This document shows positions 1-7,649 of a stretch of 30,812 nt of DNA, piece by piece. The stretch's first letter is position 1. Each line of letters opens with the position of its first letter. A program made the translations under genes and the position numbers. The notes under the pieces were generated by a model. It did not search any database and was not told where the DNA came from. It saw only the letters and a program-made list of their open reading frames with translations. The stretch comes from CAYFQV01 sp964413635 (lineage in GTDB: Bacteria > Spirochaetota > Spirochaetia > DSM-27196 > PWMO01). The DNA lies in NCBI GenBank assembly GCA_964413635.1, contig CAYPTH010000026.1, positions 1-30,812 of the forward strand. Direction: 5' to 3'.

Positions 1-354
1 GGGGCGCCGAGCGAATGGTGCAGCTTTTTGCGCGCAAGATATTGCACTGCCGGCGCGCGGGGGGGCGCGGGGGACGCGCAGCGACGGCGCCGAATCAGGA
101 AGGTCCGCGTCCGCCCCTTCCGGTACAAGCCAATACCACAGCAGAGCAGAACATGCGAACCGTTCGCATCGATCTAAAGTATTATAGAATAGTAACTTAT
201 GGAATCGCTTCGACTGGAGCCCGGCGGATGCCGGCTCCGCTAAGACGGCTGCGGCAGGTCCGGGGCGAGGCGCCCCGGGATATCGGTCGGACAACCGGCC
301 CACTTGGCACGTATCCTGCATGATTACCGTCACCTCTCCACCGGAAGGATCCAC
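1..354. other. non-coding leader / intergenic region upstream of buk
   Basis: I see no credible gene in this stretch. A 102-codon open frame at 15-323 has low-complexity Arg/Gly/Pro composition, no recognisable family and no ribosome binding site. The first 110 bases are very GC-rich. Bases 170-200 form an AT-rich island containing a -10-like TATTAT at 180-185, but I cannot find a matching -35. Downstream are two GC-rich inverted repeats (listed separately) and then the Shine-Dalgarno sequence of the butyrate kinase gene. The likeliest reading is the promoter and untranslated leader of the fermentation operon; the upstream neighbour is not visible. Confidence 0.5.
217..278 (+). promoter_or_regulatory. 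two consecutive GC hairpins in the buk leader
   Basis: Hairpin 1 (217-237) pairs GAGC(C)CGGC with GCCGGCTC around a GGAT loop, with one bulged base. Hairpin 2 (260-278) is a perfect 8-bp stem, CCGGGGCG / CGCCCCGG, with a three-base AGG loop. Neither is followed by a T-tract, so they are poor classical intrinsic terminators. They lie between an AT-rich promoter-like island (near 180) and the start codon at 355, so they would be in the 5' untranslated RNA if that island is the promoter. They could also be the end of an upstream transcript. No known riboswitch class was recognised. Confidence 0.35.
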
Positions 355-1415
355 GTGTCGCGAATACTTGCCATCAATCCAGGCTCTACCTCAACGAAGA
401 TCGCCGTCTACGAGGATACGACACCAATCCTCGAGCGAACGCTCCGCCACGCAGCGGAAGACCTAGCCTCCTTTGCCCATATCGCCGATCAGTTTGATTT
501 TCGCAAACAGATCATCGTGACGGCCATTGAGGAAGCCGGGATACAGCCTGACACACTCGATGCGGTGGTCGGTCGGGGCGGTCTCATTCGCCCCGTAGCC
601 GGTGGCACCTACGCGGTGACGGAGGAAATGCTCGCGGACCTACGCTCGGGGTTTGCCGGGGAGCACGCGTCCAACTTGGGAGGCATTCTTGCCTACGACA
701 TTGCGCAGCCCGCAGGCCTCCCCGCCTACATTGTTGATCCCGTTGTCGTCGATGAGCTCGGCGACGTGGCGCGACTATCCGGCATCCCCGAGCTTCCGCG
801 TGTCAGCATTTTCCACGCCTTGAACCAGAAGGCAACGGCGCGCCGCGCAGCCTCCGAAATGGGCGCCCGCTACGAGGAGACGCGCTTTATTGTGGCGCAC
901 CTCGGCGGCGGCATTACCGTTGGAGCCCATGACTGCGGCCGCGTCGTTGATGTGAATGACGGGCTCAATGGCGAAGGGCCCTTCTCCCCGGAGCGAAGCG
1001 GCGGTGTTGCGGCGCTGAAGATTGTGAAGCTCCTCACCTCCGGCGATTACACCGCCGACCAGATCAAGAAGATGATCAAGGGCGAGGGAGGCCTCGTCGC
1101 CTACTGCGGCACCAACAGCGCCGAGGAGCTCCAAGGCTGCATCGACGAGGGCGATGAAGATGTGCGACTCGTCATGGAGGCCATGGCCTACCAGGTTGCC
1201 AAAGAGATTGGCGCCATGGCGACCGCCCTCAAAGGCCGGGTCGATGCGATTCTCCTGACCGGCGGCGTCGCGTATGACAAGCGCGTGGTCGAGTGGATCA
1301 CCGACCGCGTCTCATTCCTCGCGCCGGTGAAGGTCTACCCGGGGGAAGATGAGCTCCGCGCGCTGGCCGAAGGCGCCCTCCGCGTCCTTCGCGGGGAAGA
1401 AGCCGCCCTCACATA
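355..1415 (+). CDS. buk: butyrate kinase (branched-chain acyl kinase), 3' end at the assembly gap
   Basis: Acetokinase-family enzyme that converts an acyl phosphate (butyryl, isobutyryl, 2-methylbutyryl or isovaleryl phosphate) plus ADP to the free acid and ATP in the cytoplasm. Residues 7-15 (INPGSTSTK) are the family's N-terminal phosphate-binding signature; residues 180-216 carry the butyrate-kinase hallmark with LGGGITVGAH, NGEGPFSPERSGG and the Arg of that block. The GTG start at 355 is chosen because GGAAGG lies at 343-348 with a six-base spacer and the protein then begins, as is typical, directly with the signature strand. 353 codons are visible, close to the usual ~355, and the last readable codon is TAN at 1414, so the gene ends either there (TAA/TAG) or a few codons into the N run. 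It is the first gene of the 2-oxoacid fermentation cluster. Substrate chain length and branching are inferred from the neighbours. Confidence 0.93.
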
Positions 1416-1515
1416 NNNNNNNNNNNNNNNNNNNNNNNNNNNNNNNNNNNNNNNNNNNNNNNNNNNNNNNNNNNNNNNNNNNNNNNNNNNNNNNNNNNNN
1501 NNNNNNNNNNNNNNN
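1416..1515. other. assembly gap (100 N)
   Basis: Exactly 100 N, the conventional placeholder for a scaffold gap of unknown length. It separates the 3' end of buk from the Shine-Dalgarno sequence of the following ATPase. Both genes look essentially complete, so the true gap may be very short, but a small extra gene cannot be excluded. Confidence 0.99.
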
Positions 1516-1531
1516 GCAGCGGAGGCTCACG

Positions 1532-2206
1532 GTGAAGCGCATTGTCGCCGTCACCGGCCACTACGGAAGCGGGAAGACCGAGTTCTCGGTAAACTTGGCG
1601 CTCCGGCAGGCCGCCGCCGGCGAGAATGTGACCCTCGCGGACCTCGACATTGTGAACCCCTACTTCCGCTCCCGGGAGAAGCGAGCGCTCCTCGAGGAGG
1701 CGGGCGTAACCGTAATCGGCAGCAGCACCGGCTCCGACACCGGGGCGGACCTACCCGCCCTATCCCCGCAGGTCCACGGCGCCCTGCGAAGCGAAGAAAC
1801 CCGTGCCGTTTTGGACGTCGGCGGCGACGCCGTGGGGGCGAAGCTATTGGGCCGGTACAAGCACCTTCTGAAGCCGGAGGATGTAGATCTCCTGATCGTC
1901 GTCAACACCTCGCGCCCGGAGACGCAGGACGTGGAAGGCGTCCGCGACCACGTCAACGCCATTCAGGACGCCACGGGCCTGACCGCTACGGGCCTGGTGA
2001 ACAACAGTCACATGCTCGAGTTCACCCAGGCCTACCACCTCGAGCGCGGTCAAGAGATTTGCCACGAAATAGCACAGGAGCTCGAGGTTCCGATTGCCTT
2101 CGTAGCGGCGCGGGAGTCGGTCCTCGAACAGCTTTCGGAAGAGCTCGTTGGAGAACGAGTAAGCATCGGCATGCATCTGCGCGAGTCGTGGATGTACGTC
2201 CAGTGA
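1532..2206 (+). CDS. ParA/MinD/CobQ-like P-loop ATP-binding protein of the 2-oxoacid oxidoreductase cluster
   Basis: A 224-residue cytoplasmic P-loop NTPase. Residues 9-17 (GHYGSGKTE) are the Walker A loop; the switch region contains LADLDIVNPYFRSRE, in the position where MinD/ParA-family proteins have their D-x-D strand, and VLDVGGDAVGAKLLG supplies a second Asp-rich motif. The GTG start at 1532 follows GGAGG (1521-1525) by six bases. I recall this subfamily from clusters encoding 2-oxoacid:ferredoxin oxidoreductases and butyrate kinases in other anaerobes, but know of no experimentally assigned role. From the context I infer a function in assembling or regulating the iron-sulfur oxidoreductase, or in allosteric control of flux; neither is shown. 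It ends 19 bases before the ferredoxin-subunit gene. Confidence 0.8.
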   Translation: MKRIVAVTGHYGSGKTEFSVNLALRQAAAGENVTLADLDIVNPYFRSREKRALLEEAGVTVIGSSTGSDTGADLPALSPQVHGALRSEETRAVLDVGGDAVGAKLLGRYKHLLKPEDVDLLIVVNTSRPETQDVEGVRDHVNAIQDATGLTATGLVNNSHMLEFTQAYHLERGQEICHEIAQELEVPIAFVAARESVLEQLSEELVGERVSIGMHLRESWMYVQ

Positions 2207-2225
2207 GCCAATAAGGAGCAGCTAT

Positions 2226-2450
2226 ATGGCACGCGCCAAAGGAATTGTCACCTTCGACACAGACCGATGTAAGGGCTGCGAGCTCTGCGTCTCGGTGTGT
2301 CCGGTGGACATTGTGGCAATGGATACCACCACGATCAACAAGAAGGGCTACCACCCTGCGACGGTGACGGATCCGGACAAGTGCATTGCCTGCGCCAATT
2401 GCGCAGTCATGTGCCCGGACGTCGTGATCCGCGTGGAGCGTGTGGCATGA
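2226..2450 (+). CDS. 2-oxoacid:ferredoxin oxidoreductase, delta subunit (2x[4Fe-4S] ferredoxin)
   Basis: A 74-residue bacterial-type ferredoxin. It has two complete CxxCxxCxxxCP clusters: Cys15, 18, 21, 25 and Cys53, 56, 59, 63. As the delta subunit of a KOR/VOR-type enzyme it would relay electrons from the TPP-bearing subunit to soluble ferredoxin. AAGGAG at 2213-2218 precedes the ATG by seven bases. It lies directly before the alpha subunit, the order usual for four-subunit 2-oxoacid oxidoreductases (delta-alpha-beta-gamma). The spacer to the alpha gene (2451-2501) is GC-rich and ends in a strong Shine-Dalgarno sequence. A stand-alone ferredoxin is possible but unlikely in this position. 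Confidence 0.9.
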   Translation: MARAKGIVTFDTDRCKGCELCVSVCPVDIVAMDTTTINKKGYHPATVTDPDKCIACANCAVMCPDVVIRVERVA

Positions 2451-2501
2451 GCGGGCGTCGGCGCCCCGGCGCGGCGTTGGCCGCAGCCTAAGGAGGCAGC
2501 A

Positions 2502-3581
2502 ATGGCAGAAGCGAAGGCGGGCACCAAGGTGCTCATGAAAGGCAACGAGGCGATCGGCGCCGCCGCAATCAAGGGCGGATGCCGTTACTTCTTCGGATAC
2601 CCCATTACCCCGCAGAACGAGATTCCCGAGTACATGTCCCGGGAGCTCCCCAAGGTGGGCGGCGTCTTTCTCCAGGCGGAGAGCGAGGTTGCGGCCATCA
2701 ACATGGTCTACGGTGCCGCCGGCGCCGGTGCGCGGGTCATGACATCGAGCTCCTCCCCCGGCATATCCCTCAAGCAGGAGGGGATCAGCTACATCGTCGG
2801 CAGCGAGGTGCCCTGCGTCATTGTGAACATGATGCGCGGCGGCCCGGGGCTCGGCGGGATTCAGCCGGCACAGAGCGACTACTTCCAATCGACTCGCGGC
2901 GGCGGGAACGGCGACTACTCCATGATCGTCCTCGCCCCGGCGAGCGTGCAGGAAGCCGCCGACATGATGACCGAGGCCTTCGACTTGGCCGATCTCTACC
3001 GCAACCCCGTCATGCTCCTCGGCGACGGCATGATCGGCCAGATGATGGAGCCCGTCGAGTTCCACGATCCGCCGAAGCGCGAGCTCCCCACCAAGGAGTG
3101 GGCTACCACCGGCACCGGCGGCAAGCGCGCCCCCAACATCATCACCAGCCTCCGCCTCGACCCGGCGGAGCTCGAGAAGCTCAACCAGTCCCTCCAAGCA
3201 AAGTACGCGGTCATGAAGGAGAAGGAGGTCCGCTACGAGCTCTTCCATACCGAGGACGCCGAGCTCGTCTTCGTCGCCTACGGAACGTCGAGCCGCATTG
3301 TCAAAAACGTCGTGAAGCGCCTTCGCGCCGACGGCGTGAAGGCGGGCCTCCTGCGCCCCATTACCCTCTGGCCCTTCCCCCACGCCGGTTTCGATGAGCT
3401 TTCCGACACCGTCCGCGCTCTCATGGCCGTCGAGATGAGCGAAGGCCAAATGGTGGACGATGTCCGCATTGCCGCGAACGGGCGCTGGCCCGTCGGTTTC
3501 CACGGCCGCTCCGGGGGAATGCTACCCACGGAGGCCGATGTCGCCGCAGCCGCGACCGAAATCCTCGAGGAGGTGCACTAA
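2502..3581 (+). CDS. vorB: 2-oxoacid:ferredoxin oxidoreductase, alpha subunit (VorB type, branched-chain)
   Basis: A 359-residue alpha subunit of a 2-oxoacid:ferredoxin oxidoreductase. Residues 32-44 (GYPITPQNEIPEY) are the diagnostic N-terminal motif of the pyrimidine-binding domain, followed by AESEVAAINMVYGAAGAGARVMTSSSSPG and by the MMRGGPGLGGIQPAQSDY segment, which matches the subfamily annotated as 3-methyl-2-oxobutanoate dehydrogenase VorB. With the beta subunit it would decarboxylate 2-oxoisovalerate and related acids oxidatively, giving acyl-CoA, CO2 and reduced ferredoxin. AGGAGG at 2491-2496 sits five bases before the ATG. Its stop overlaps the beta-subunit start by one base (TAATG), indicating translational coupling. 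A 2-oxoglutarate-specific (KorA) role is the alternative; the flanking buk and ptb genes favour branched-chain substrates. Confidence 0.92.
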   Translation: MAEAKAGTKVLMKGNEAIGAAAIKGGCRYFFGYPITPQNEIPEYMSRELPKVGGVFLQAESEVAAINMVYGAAGAGARVMTSSSSPGISLKQEGISYIVGSEVPCVIVNMMRGGPGLGGIQPAQSDYFQSTRGGGNGDYSMIVLAPASVQEAADMMTEAFDLADLYRNPVMLLGDGMIGQMMEPVEFHDPPKRELPTKEWATTGTGGKRAPNIITSLRLDPAELEKLNQSLQAKYAVMKEKEVRYELFHTEDAELVFVAYGTSSRIVKNVVKRLRADGVKAGLLRPITLWPFPHAGFDELSDTVRALMAVEMSEGQMVDDVRIAANGRWPVGFHGRSGGMLPTEADVAAAATEILEEVH

Positions 3582-4333
3582 TGCCCGTCGTATTCGAACG
3601 AACCAAGGGACTCACGCCCAAGGAAACCCACTACTGCCCCGGCTGTACCCACGGGATCATTCACCGCCTCGTCGGGGAGGTCCTCGAAGAGATGGAGCTC
3701 CTCGGTGATGCAATTGGCGTGGCCCCGGTTGGATGCGCCGTCTTTGCCTACAACTACTTCAACTGCGACATGCACGAAGCCGCCCACGGTCGCGCCCCGG
3801 CAATGGCCACGGGGGTAAAGCGCGTCCATCCCGACAAGACGGTCTTCTCCTACCAAGGCGACGGCGACCTTGCCTCCATTGGGACTGCGGAGATCGTCCA
3901 CGCCGCCCACCGCGGGGAAAAAATTACCGTAATATTCGTAAACAACGCGATCTACGGCATGACCGGGGGCCAGATGGCGCCGACCACCATGGTTGGGCAG
4001 CGAACCACCACATCGCCCTTAGGCAGAGATCCCAAGCACGCGGGCTACCCCATTCGCATCTCGGAGATGCTGGCCACCATTGACGGCGCCTCCTTCATTG
4101 AGCGCTCCTCGGTGCACAACCCCGCCCACATCCGCAAGACCAAGAAGGCCATCCGCCAGGCCTTCGAATGCCAACGGAACAAGCAGGGCTTCTCCATGGT
4201 CGAGGTGCTGTCCACCTGCCCGACGAACTGGGGCATGACGCCGGTCGAGTCCCTCGGCTGGCTGCAGGAGACCATGATTCCCTACTATCCCTTGGGCAAC
4301 TTCCGCAGCCCCGAGAGCGGCGACGGCCAATAG
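3581..4333 (+). CDS. 2-oxoacid:ferredoxin oxidoreductase, beta subunit (TPP-binding)
   Basis: A 250-residue catalytic subunit. Cys19 and Cys22 in HYCPGCTHG near the N-terminus are typical of KOR/VOR beta subunits. The thiamine pyrophosphate motif starts with GDGD at residues 93-96 and ends with Asn121-Asn122, the expected GDG-x(~25)-NN spacing, and is followed by IYGMTGGQMAPTT, a hallmark of the family. It decarboxylates the 2-oxoacid on TPP and passes electrons to the ferredoxin subunit. The start codon shares its A with the alpha-subunit stop. A nine-base spacer containing AGGAGG leads to the gamma subunit. Confidence 0.92.
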   Translation: MPVVFERTKGLTPKETHYCPGCTHGIIHRLVGEVLEEMELLGDAIGVAPVGCAVFAYNYFNCDMHEAAHGRAPAMATGVKRVHPDKTVFSYQGDGDLASIGTAEIVHAAHRGEKITVIFVNNAIYGMTGGQMAPTTMVGQRTTTSPLGRDPKHAGYPIRISEMLATIDGASFIERSSVHNPAHIRKTKKAIRQAFECQRNKQGFSMVEVLSTCPTNWGMTPVESLGWLQETMIPYYPLGNFRSPESGDGQ

Positions 4334-4342
4334 GAGGACGAG

Positions 4343-4909
4343 ATGGAAATGCGAATCATCTGCGCCGGATTCGGCGGACAGGGCATCATGTCGATGGGAC
4401 GGCTCATTGCCTACACCGGCATGCAAAACGGCAAGGAGGTCTCCTGGCTCCCCTCCTACGGCCCCGAGATGCGCGGCGGCACGGCTAACTGCAACGCCAT
4501 TGTGAGTGACGTGCCGATCGCCTCCCCGGTCATCTCCGGCAACGCCGATGTCGTGGTTGCCATGAACCTCCCCTCCATGCGCAAATTCGAGTCGGAGCTC
4601 ATCCCGGGGGGCATCCTGCTCTACAACAGCTCCTTGATTGGGGAAGCACCCGCGCGCAGTGATGTCCGCAATCTTCCTGTCGACGCGACGGGCCAGGCAA
4701 CGGAGCTCGGCAATGCCAAGACGGCAAACATGGTTATTCTTGGCGCACTCTTGACGGCAACCGAGCTCTTCAGGCGGGACCAGATTGTGGCGGCTTTGAA
4801 GGAGGTCTTCGGTTCGGCGAAAGATCAGTTTCTGCCTCTAAACACCAAGGCGCTGGACCGGGGTCTCGAGATCGACATAGCACGCAGCGCCCCAGCGGGC
4901 GGAGCATAG
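4343..4909 (+). CDS. 2-oxoacid:ferredoxin oxidoreductase, gamma subunit
   Basis: A 188-residue protein of the pyruvate/ketoisovalerate oxidoreductase catalytic gamma family. The N-terminal GFGGQGIMSMGRL (residues 9-21) is the family signature, followed by SWLPSYGPEMRGGTANC, which contributes to the CoA-side interface in characterised relatives. It completes a four-subunit oxidoreductase with the three preceding genes. The ATG is preceded by AGGAGG at 4332-4337. Only 13 bases separate it from the phosphate butyryltransferase gene, so the acyl-CoA product is probably handed to an enzyme made from the same mRNA. Confidence 0.92.
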   Translation: MEMRIICAGFGGQGIMSMGRLIAYTGMQNGKEVSWLPSYGPEMRGGTANCNAIVSDVPIASPVISGNADVVVAMNLPSMRKFESELIPGGILLYNSSLIGEAPARSDVRNLPVDATGQATELGNAKTANMVILGALLTATELFRRDQIVAALKEVFGSAKDQFLPLNTKALDRGLEIDIARSAPAGGA

Positions 4910-4922
4910 GCGAGATGCACCC

Positions 4923-5813
4923 ATGACCGACTTCAAGACCCTCTACTCCCGCGCAGCCACCGGCTCACCTCGTCGCCTCGCCGTGGCCTGCGCCCAAGAC
5001 GAAGAAGTTCTCCGCGCCGTCGCCAAGGCCGAAGAGCTCGGCATTGCCGAAGGTGTCCTGATAGGCGAGCGGAGCGAAATACTCCGGGTGGCCGAGGCAA
5101 TCGGCTACGCCCCGGAAGACGACCGGATCGAGGACGTGACCGATCCCACCGCGGCGGCGGAACGGGCGGTCAAGATGGTCGCCCAAGGGGACGCGGACGT
5201 CCTCATGAAGGGCATGGTCGACACCTCCGTGGTCATGCGCGCCGCCCTCAATGCCCACTGGGGTCTGCGGGGTTTGCGCGTCCTGAGCCACGTGGCCCTC
5301 TTCGAGGTCCCCTCGTATCCGCGCCTTCTCTTCCTCAGCGACGCCGCCATGAACATTGCCCCCGACCTGGACCAGAAGAAGGAGATCATTCAGAACGCGG
5401 TAGAGGTCGCGCACGGAGTTGGTCTGGAAAATCCCAATGTCGCCGTGCTCTGCGCCAAGGAGAAGGTGGATCCAAAGATGGGTGCCACATTGGACGCTGA
5501 GCGCCTGACGGAGATGAACCGGGCGGGACAGATCCGCGGCTGCACCGTCGGCGGGCCCTTCGCACTGGACAACGCCATCTCCCCGGAGGCGGCCCGCCAC
5601 AAAGGCGTCACACACCCCGGCGCCGGCGAGGCGGATATCCTCATTGCTCCAAACCTGGAGGCCGGCAACATTCTCTACAAGGCGCTTGCCTTCCTCGCCG
5701 GCGCCCGCAACGCGGGCATCATCGTTGGGGCCAAGAAACCAATCGTCCTCACCTCTCGCGCCGACAGCGAGGAGACCAAGCTCAACTCCATTGCCCTGGC
5801 GGTAATGGCCTAA
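4923..5813 (+). CDS. ptb: phosphate butyryltransferase
   Basis: A 296-residue member of the phosphotransacetylase / PlsX-like acyltransferase fold. It exchanges CoA for phosphate on butyryl-, isobutyryl- or isovaleryl-CoA to give the acyl phosphate used by butyrate kinase. Supporting segments are ADVLMKGMVDTSVVMRAAL in the N-terminal half, LFLSDAAMNIAPDLDQKKEIIQNAV in the middle and the C-terminal DILIAPNLEAGNILYKAL, all characteristic of Ptb rather than Pta. Length is near the usual ~300. The start codon has only a weak ribosome site (GGCGAG around 4909-4914), which suggests dependence on coupling to the upstream gene. It closes the pathway started by the oxidoreductase, so this operon yields one ATP per 2-oxoacid. 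Confidence 0.93.
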   Translation: MTDFKTLYSRAATGSPRRLAVACAQDEEVLRAVAKAEELGIAEGVLIGERSEILRVAEAIGYAPEDDRIEDVTDPTAAAERAVKMVAQGDADVLMKGMVDTSVVMRAALNAHWGLRGLRVLSHVALFEVPSYPRLLFLSDAAMNIAPDLDQKKEIIQNAVEVAHGVGLENPNVAVLCAKEKVDPKMGATLDAERLTEMNRAGQIRGCTVGGPFALDNAISPEAARHKGVTHPGAGEADILIAPNLEAGNILYKALAFLAGARNAGIIVGAKKPIVLTSRADSEETKLNSIALAVMA

Positions 5814-5861
5814 CACGCCGACAATGGGGGTAATCGATACCCGCTCGAGGTGTGTAAAAAC

Positions 5862-7592
5862 GTGCAGAATCGGAAATTTCACATTCGGATACTGTATCTC
5901 TCGGGATACGCGATTCCTGTCGGGATGGTGGCAGCGCTGGCCGCCGTCGGCTTCCGCTACCTCATTGGCCTCGTAGGGAACCTGCTCTTCCTCGGAGAGT
6001 TGTCCTTCGTCATGGACATGCAGGCGCCCCTCATGACCAGGTGGGGAGCCGCCGTCATTGTCATACCCGCCATCGGTATTCTCCTTGCCAGCATGCTGAC
6101 GCGCCGACTCGCCCCGGAGGCGAGGGGACACGGCGTACCCGAGGTCATGTACGCTGTCGTTGAGGACGGGGGCCGTATTCGGCCGGTTGTTGCCTTCGTG
6201 AAGCTCATTGCCTCCGCCCTCACCATTGGCTCCGGCGGCTCCGCGGGAACAGCCGGTCCGATCATCCAGATGGGAGCCGGCTTCGGCTCGAGCGTGGCCC
6301 AGATCTTCAAGCTTTCGCCCCGGGAGGTGGTCATTCTCGTCGGGGCCGGCGTTGCGAGCTCCGTCGCCGCCACCTTCAACGCTCCGATCGGCGGGCTCTT
6401 CTTTGCAATCGAGTTGATCCTCCCCGAGTACAGCCTCATGACCATCATGCCCCTGGTGATCGCCTCCATCGTAGCAACACACCTGACATCGCTTCTGCTC
6501 GGGACGACCGTGATCCTGCCCATACCCGCATACTCACTCGCCTCCTCCGCGGAGTTTCCCATCTATATTGTGCTGGGCTTCGTCGCGGCCCTCGCTGCCG
6601 TGCTCTACATCAAGGGGCTCTACGGCGCTCAGAACGCCTTCAATAGAATCAGGATCCACCCACAGCTGAAGGCGGTCATCGGCGGCTTGGTCGTCGGAGC
6701 CATGGGATTCGGCATCTTTCTCCTGTCCGGAAGCTATCACATCTTCGGGGTCGGCTTTCCCTTCATCTCCTCCATCCTCACCGGAGAGTCCTTTGCAATC
6801 CCCTTGCTCATCGGCTTGGTCCTCCTGAAGATCGTCGCAAACGGGGTCACCCTCGCCACGGGGGGATCGGGGGGCATTTTTGCGCCCTCCCTCTTCGTTG
6901 GTGCCGCCGTCGGTGCCGCCGTGGGACAGATTGCCAACACCCTCTTTCCGGAGATTGCCTCTCCCGCATCGGCCTACGCCCTCGTCGGCATGGCCGCGGT
7001 TGTCGCGGGCACCACCGGCGGCACCGTGACTGCCATTACCCTTACCTTCGAGCTCACCCGGAACTACGAAATCATGCTGCCCCTCATGCTCAGCGTCGTG
7101 ATTGCGCACTTCGCCAGCCAAGCAATCGAGCCCCAGACCATCTATACCAAGAAGCTGAGCAGGCGCGGCATCTTCATTGACCATGACAAGGTGGGAAGCC
7201 TCTTCAAAATCACACCGGTGCGTGAGGTCACTCAAGAGGCGCTCATCGCTTTGGCGCCGTATAACACCGTATCCGACGCGATCCGTGTCTTGGCACAGGA
7301 GAACCTGGACAGCGTACCCGTGATATCGAACGGCCGCGTCCTCGGCATCGTGGCCTACCGGGACGTCTTCGACAGTCCTCAAGATGAGCATATTGCACAC
7401 CACTACCGGGAGGTAGACATCTCCATTCCCGGCAGCATGGACTCCCTGCGAGCCATGGAAAAGATGGCGCGCGACCGGTGTAACATGCTCGTGGTAACCC
7501 AGGGAGATGAGATTGTCGGCTACGTAACGCGAAGCCTAATCATGAACGCCTATTTTGAGAAGCGCGACCTGGAGCTACCCCGGGGAAACTGA
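5862..7592 (+). CDS. CLC-family chloride channel/transporter with two C-terminal CBS domains, gating Glu replaced
   Basis: Integral membrane anion transport protein, 576 residues with the GTG at 5862. I prefer this start to GTG 5850 because GAGGTG at 5847-5852 is well placed for it. CLC motifs: GHGVP (89-93), GSGGS (123-127) then AGTAGP, FNAPIGG (172-178), and GGIFAP (337-342). The second glycine-rich motif normally reads GREGP, with the external gating / proton glutamate (Glu148 of the E. coli protein); here the residue is Ala131. The internal proton glutamate (Glu203) position is Leu185. Two CBS domains fill roughly residues 440-570 and probably bind adenine nucleotides. By analogy with engineered E148A proteins, I infer passive chloride conduction rather than H+/Cl- exchange. 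It lies 48 bases after ptb and may share its transcript. Confidence 0.88.
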   Translation: MQNRKFHIRILYLSGYAIPVGMVAALAAVGFRYLIGLVGNLLFLGELSFVMDMQAPLMTRWGAAVIVIPAIGILLASMLTRRLAPEARGHGVPEVMYAVVEDGGRIRPVVAFVKLIASALTIGSGGSAGTAGPIIQMGAGFGSSVAQIFKLSPREVVILVGAGVASSVAATFNAPIGGLFFAIELILPEYSLMTIMPLVIASIVATHLTSLLLGTTVILPIPAYSLASSAEFPIYIVLGFVAALAAVLYIKGLYGAQNAFNRIRIHPQLKAVIGGLVVGAMGFGIFLLSGSYHIFGVGFPFISSILTGESFAIPLLIGLVLLKIVANGVTLATGGSGGIFAPSLFVGAAVGAAVGQIANTLFPEIASPASAYALVGMAAVVAGTTGGTVTAITLTFELTRNYEIMLPLMLSVVIAHFASQAIEPQTIYTKKLSRRGIFIDHDKVGSLFKITPVREVTQEALIALAPYNTVSDAIRVLAQENLDSVPVISNGRVLGIVAYRDVFDSPQDEHIAHHYREVDISIPGSMDSLRAMEKMARDRCNMLVVTQGDEIVGYVTRSLIMNAYFEKRDLELPRGN

Positions 7593-7649
7593 GAAGCTCG
7601 CCGCGGCCGGGGCGGGCGCCGCGCCGGTGGCCGGGCAGCGCGATAGGCG
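7593..7649. other. GC-rich convergent intergenic spacer
   Basis: Short spacer between two convergent stop codons. It is almost entirely G and C and contains short dyads (for example CGGCC at 7604-7608 with GGCCG at 7629-7633), but no T-tract in either direction. It may act as a weak bidirectional terminator; I cannot demonstrate one. Confidence 0.3.

Noticed and set aside
15..323. 102-codon open frame before buk
   Set aside because: Composition follows the GC-rich DNA (Arg, Gly, Pro), there is no ribosome site and no family resemblance, and it covers the hairpin leader.
304..2214. A single 636-codon open frame across the first gap, seemingly a butyrate kinase fused to another domain
   Set aside because: It is created by translating through 100 placeholder N. 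After the gap its residues are Arg/Gly-rich nonsense, while a different frame carries a clean P-loop ATPase with its own Shine-Dalgarno sequence and GTG start.
2022..3503. Long minus-strand open frame (493 codons) opposite the oxidoreductase genes
   Set aside because: Antisense shadow of high-GC coding DNA. Its His/Asp/Gly-rich translation resembles no protein, while the + strand carries complete conserved subunits. The long frame at 4965-6482 (minus) is rejected for the same reason.
5828..5842. Terminator between ptb and the chloride protein gene
   Set aside because: Only a 5-bp stem (GGGTA/TACCC) with no T-tract; too weak to call.
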